A stretch of 5,052 nucleotides of DNA, taken from the NCBI GenBank assembly GCA_009782245.1, contig WRKK01000156.1, positions 1 to 5,052 on the forward strand. Reading direction: 5' to 3'. Below the pieces are notes generated by a model. The model did not search any database. It had not been told where the DNA came from and worked only from the letters and a program-made list of their open reading frames with translations. The position numbers were made by a program, and so were the translations under genes. This document shows positions 5,038 to 5,052 of this stretch, piece by piece. How positions within the stretch are numbered: position 1 is the first letter of the stretch; each line of letters opens with the position of its first letter. The DNA is from Defluviitaleaceae bacterium. GTDB taxonomy: Bacteria; Bacillota; Clostridia; Lachnospirales; WQUN01.

Positions 5038-5052
5038 AGGGACGCATATTGT

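Noticed and set aside
4676..5047. Minus-strand proline-rich repeat proteins (PISVARL- or PFRSPVC-type heptads)
   Set aside because: All six frames are open because of the unit's sequence. There is no ribosome-binding site, and a dispersed palindromic repeat explains the sequence better.

Overview
The window holds four complete plus-strand genes: cinA, a flavodiiron protein (fprA), a TatD-family metal-dependent hydrolase and a YitT-family membrane protein. Strong AGGAGG-type ribosome-binding sites, a class A flavodiiron protein typical of anaerobes, a YitT/DUF2179 protein and moderate-to-low G+C suggest an anaerobic Bacillota (Clostridia-like) bacterium, possibly uncultured. This is inferred from gene families and translation signals; there is no rRNA or marker gene to settle it.

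Layout: 1-79 is a short palindromic element with terminal inverted repeats. 80-136 is AT-rich with no convincing signal. 137-229 is repeat copy A, a chain of hairpins ending just before the cinA ribosome-binding site. cinA occupies 258-1505. Repeat copy B (1507-1596) follows one base after the cinA stop, in opposite orientation to A. A near-consensus sigma-A promoter (1628-1656) then drives a leader containing copy C (1681-1770), which runs into the fprA ribosome-binding site. fprA (1795-2985) and tatD (3004-3765) are 18 bp apart and look like one operon. A 93-bp gap with a 12-bp tandem repeat leads to the YitT gene (3859-4701). From 4708 to 5022 there are fifteen head-to-tail copies of a 21-bp unit, ending in a palindrome that is the inverted copy of the first 37 bases of the window.

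The four genes are ordinary in length and motifs. CinA would act in NAD salvage or nucleotide damage repair, and FprA in reduction of O2 or NO. TatD is a nuclease or hydrolase and YitT is a membrane protein of unsettled function. They do not form an obvious single pathway.

The unusual content is the repeat landscape. Two families are visible: a GTAGGGGCG/GGGCGACCG family at both window ends, one copy of it expanded into an array, and a modular hairpin family around cinA and upstream of fprA, one copy of which carries an exact 20-bp palindromic insertion. I see no CRISPR array, transposase, tRNA, rRNA or recognisable new multi-gene system.
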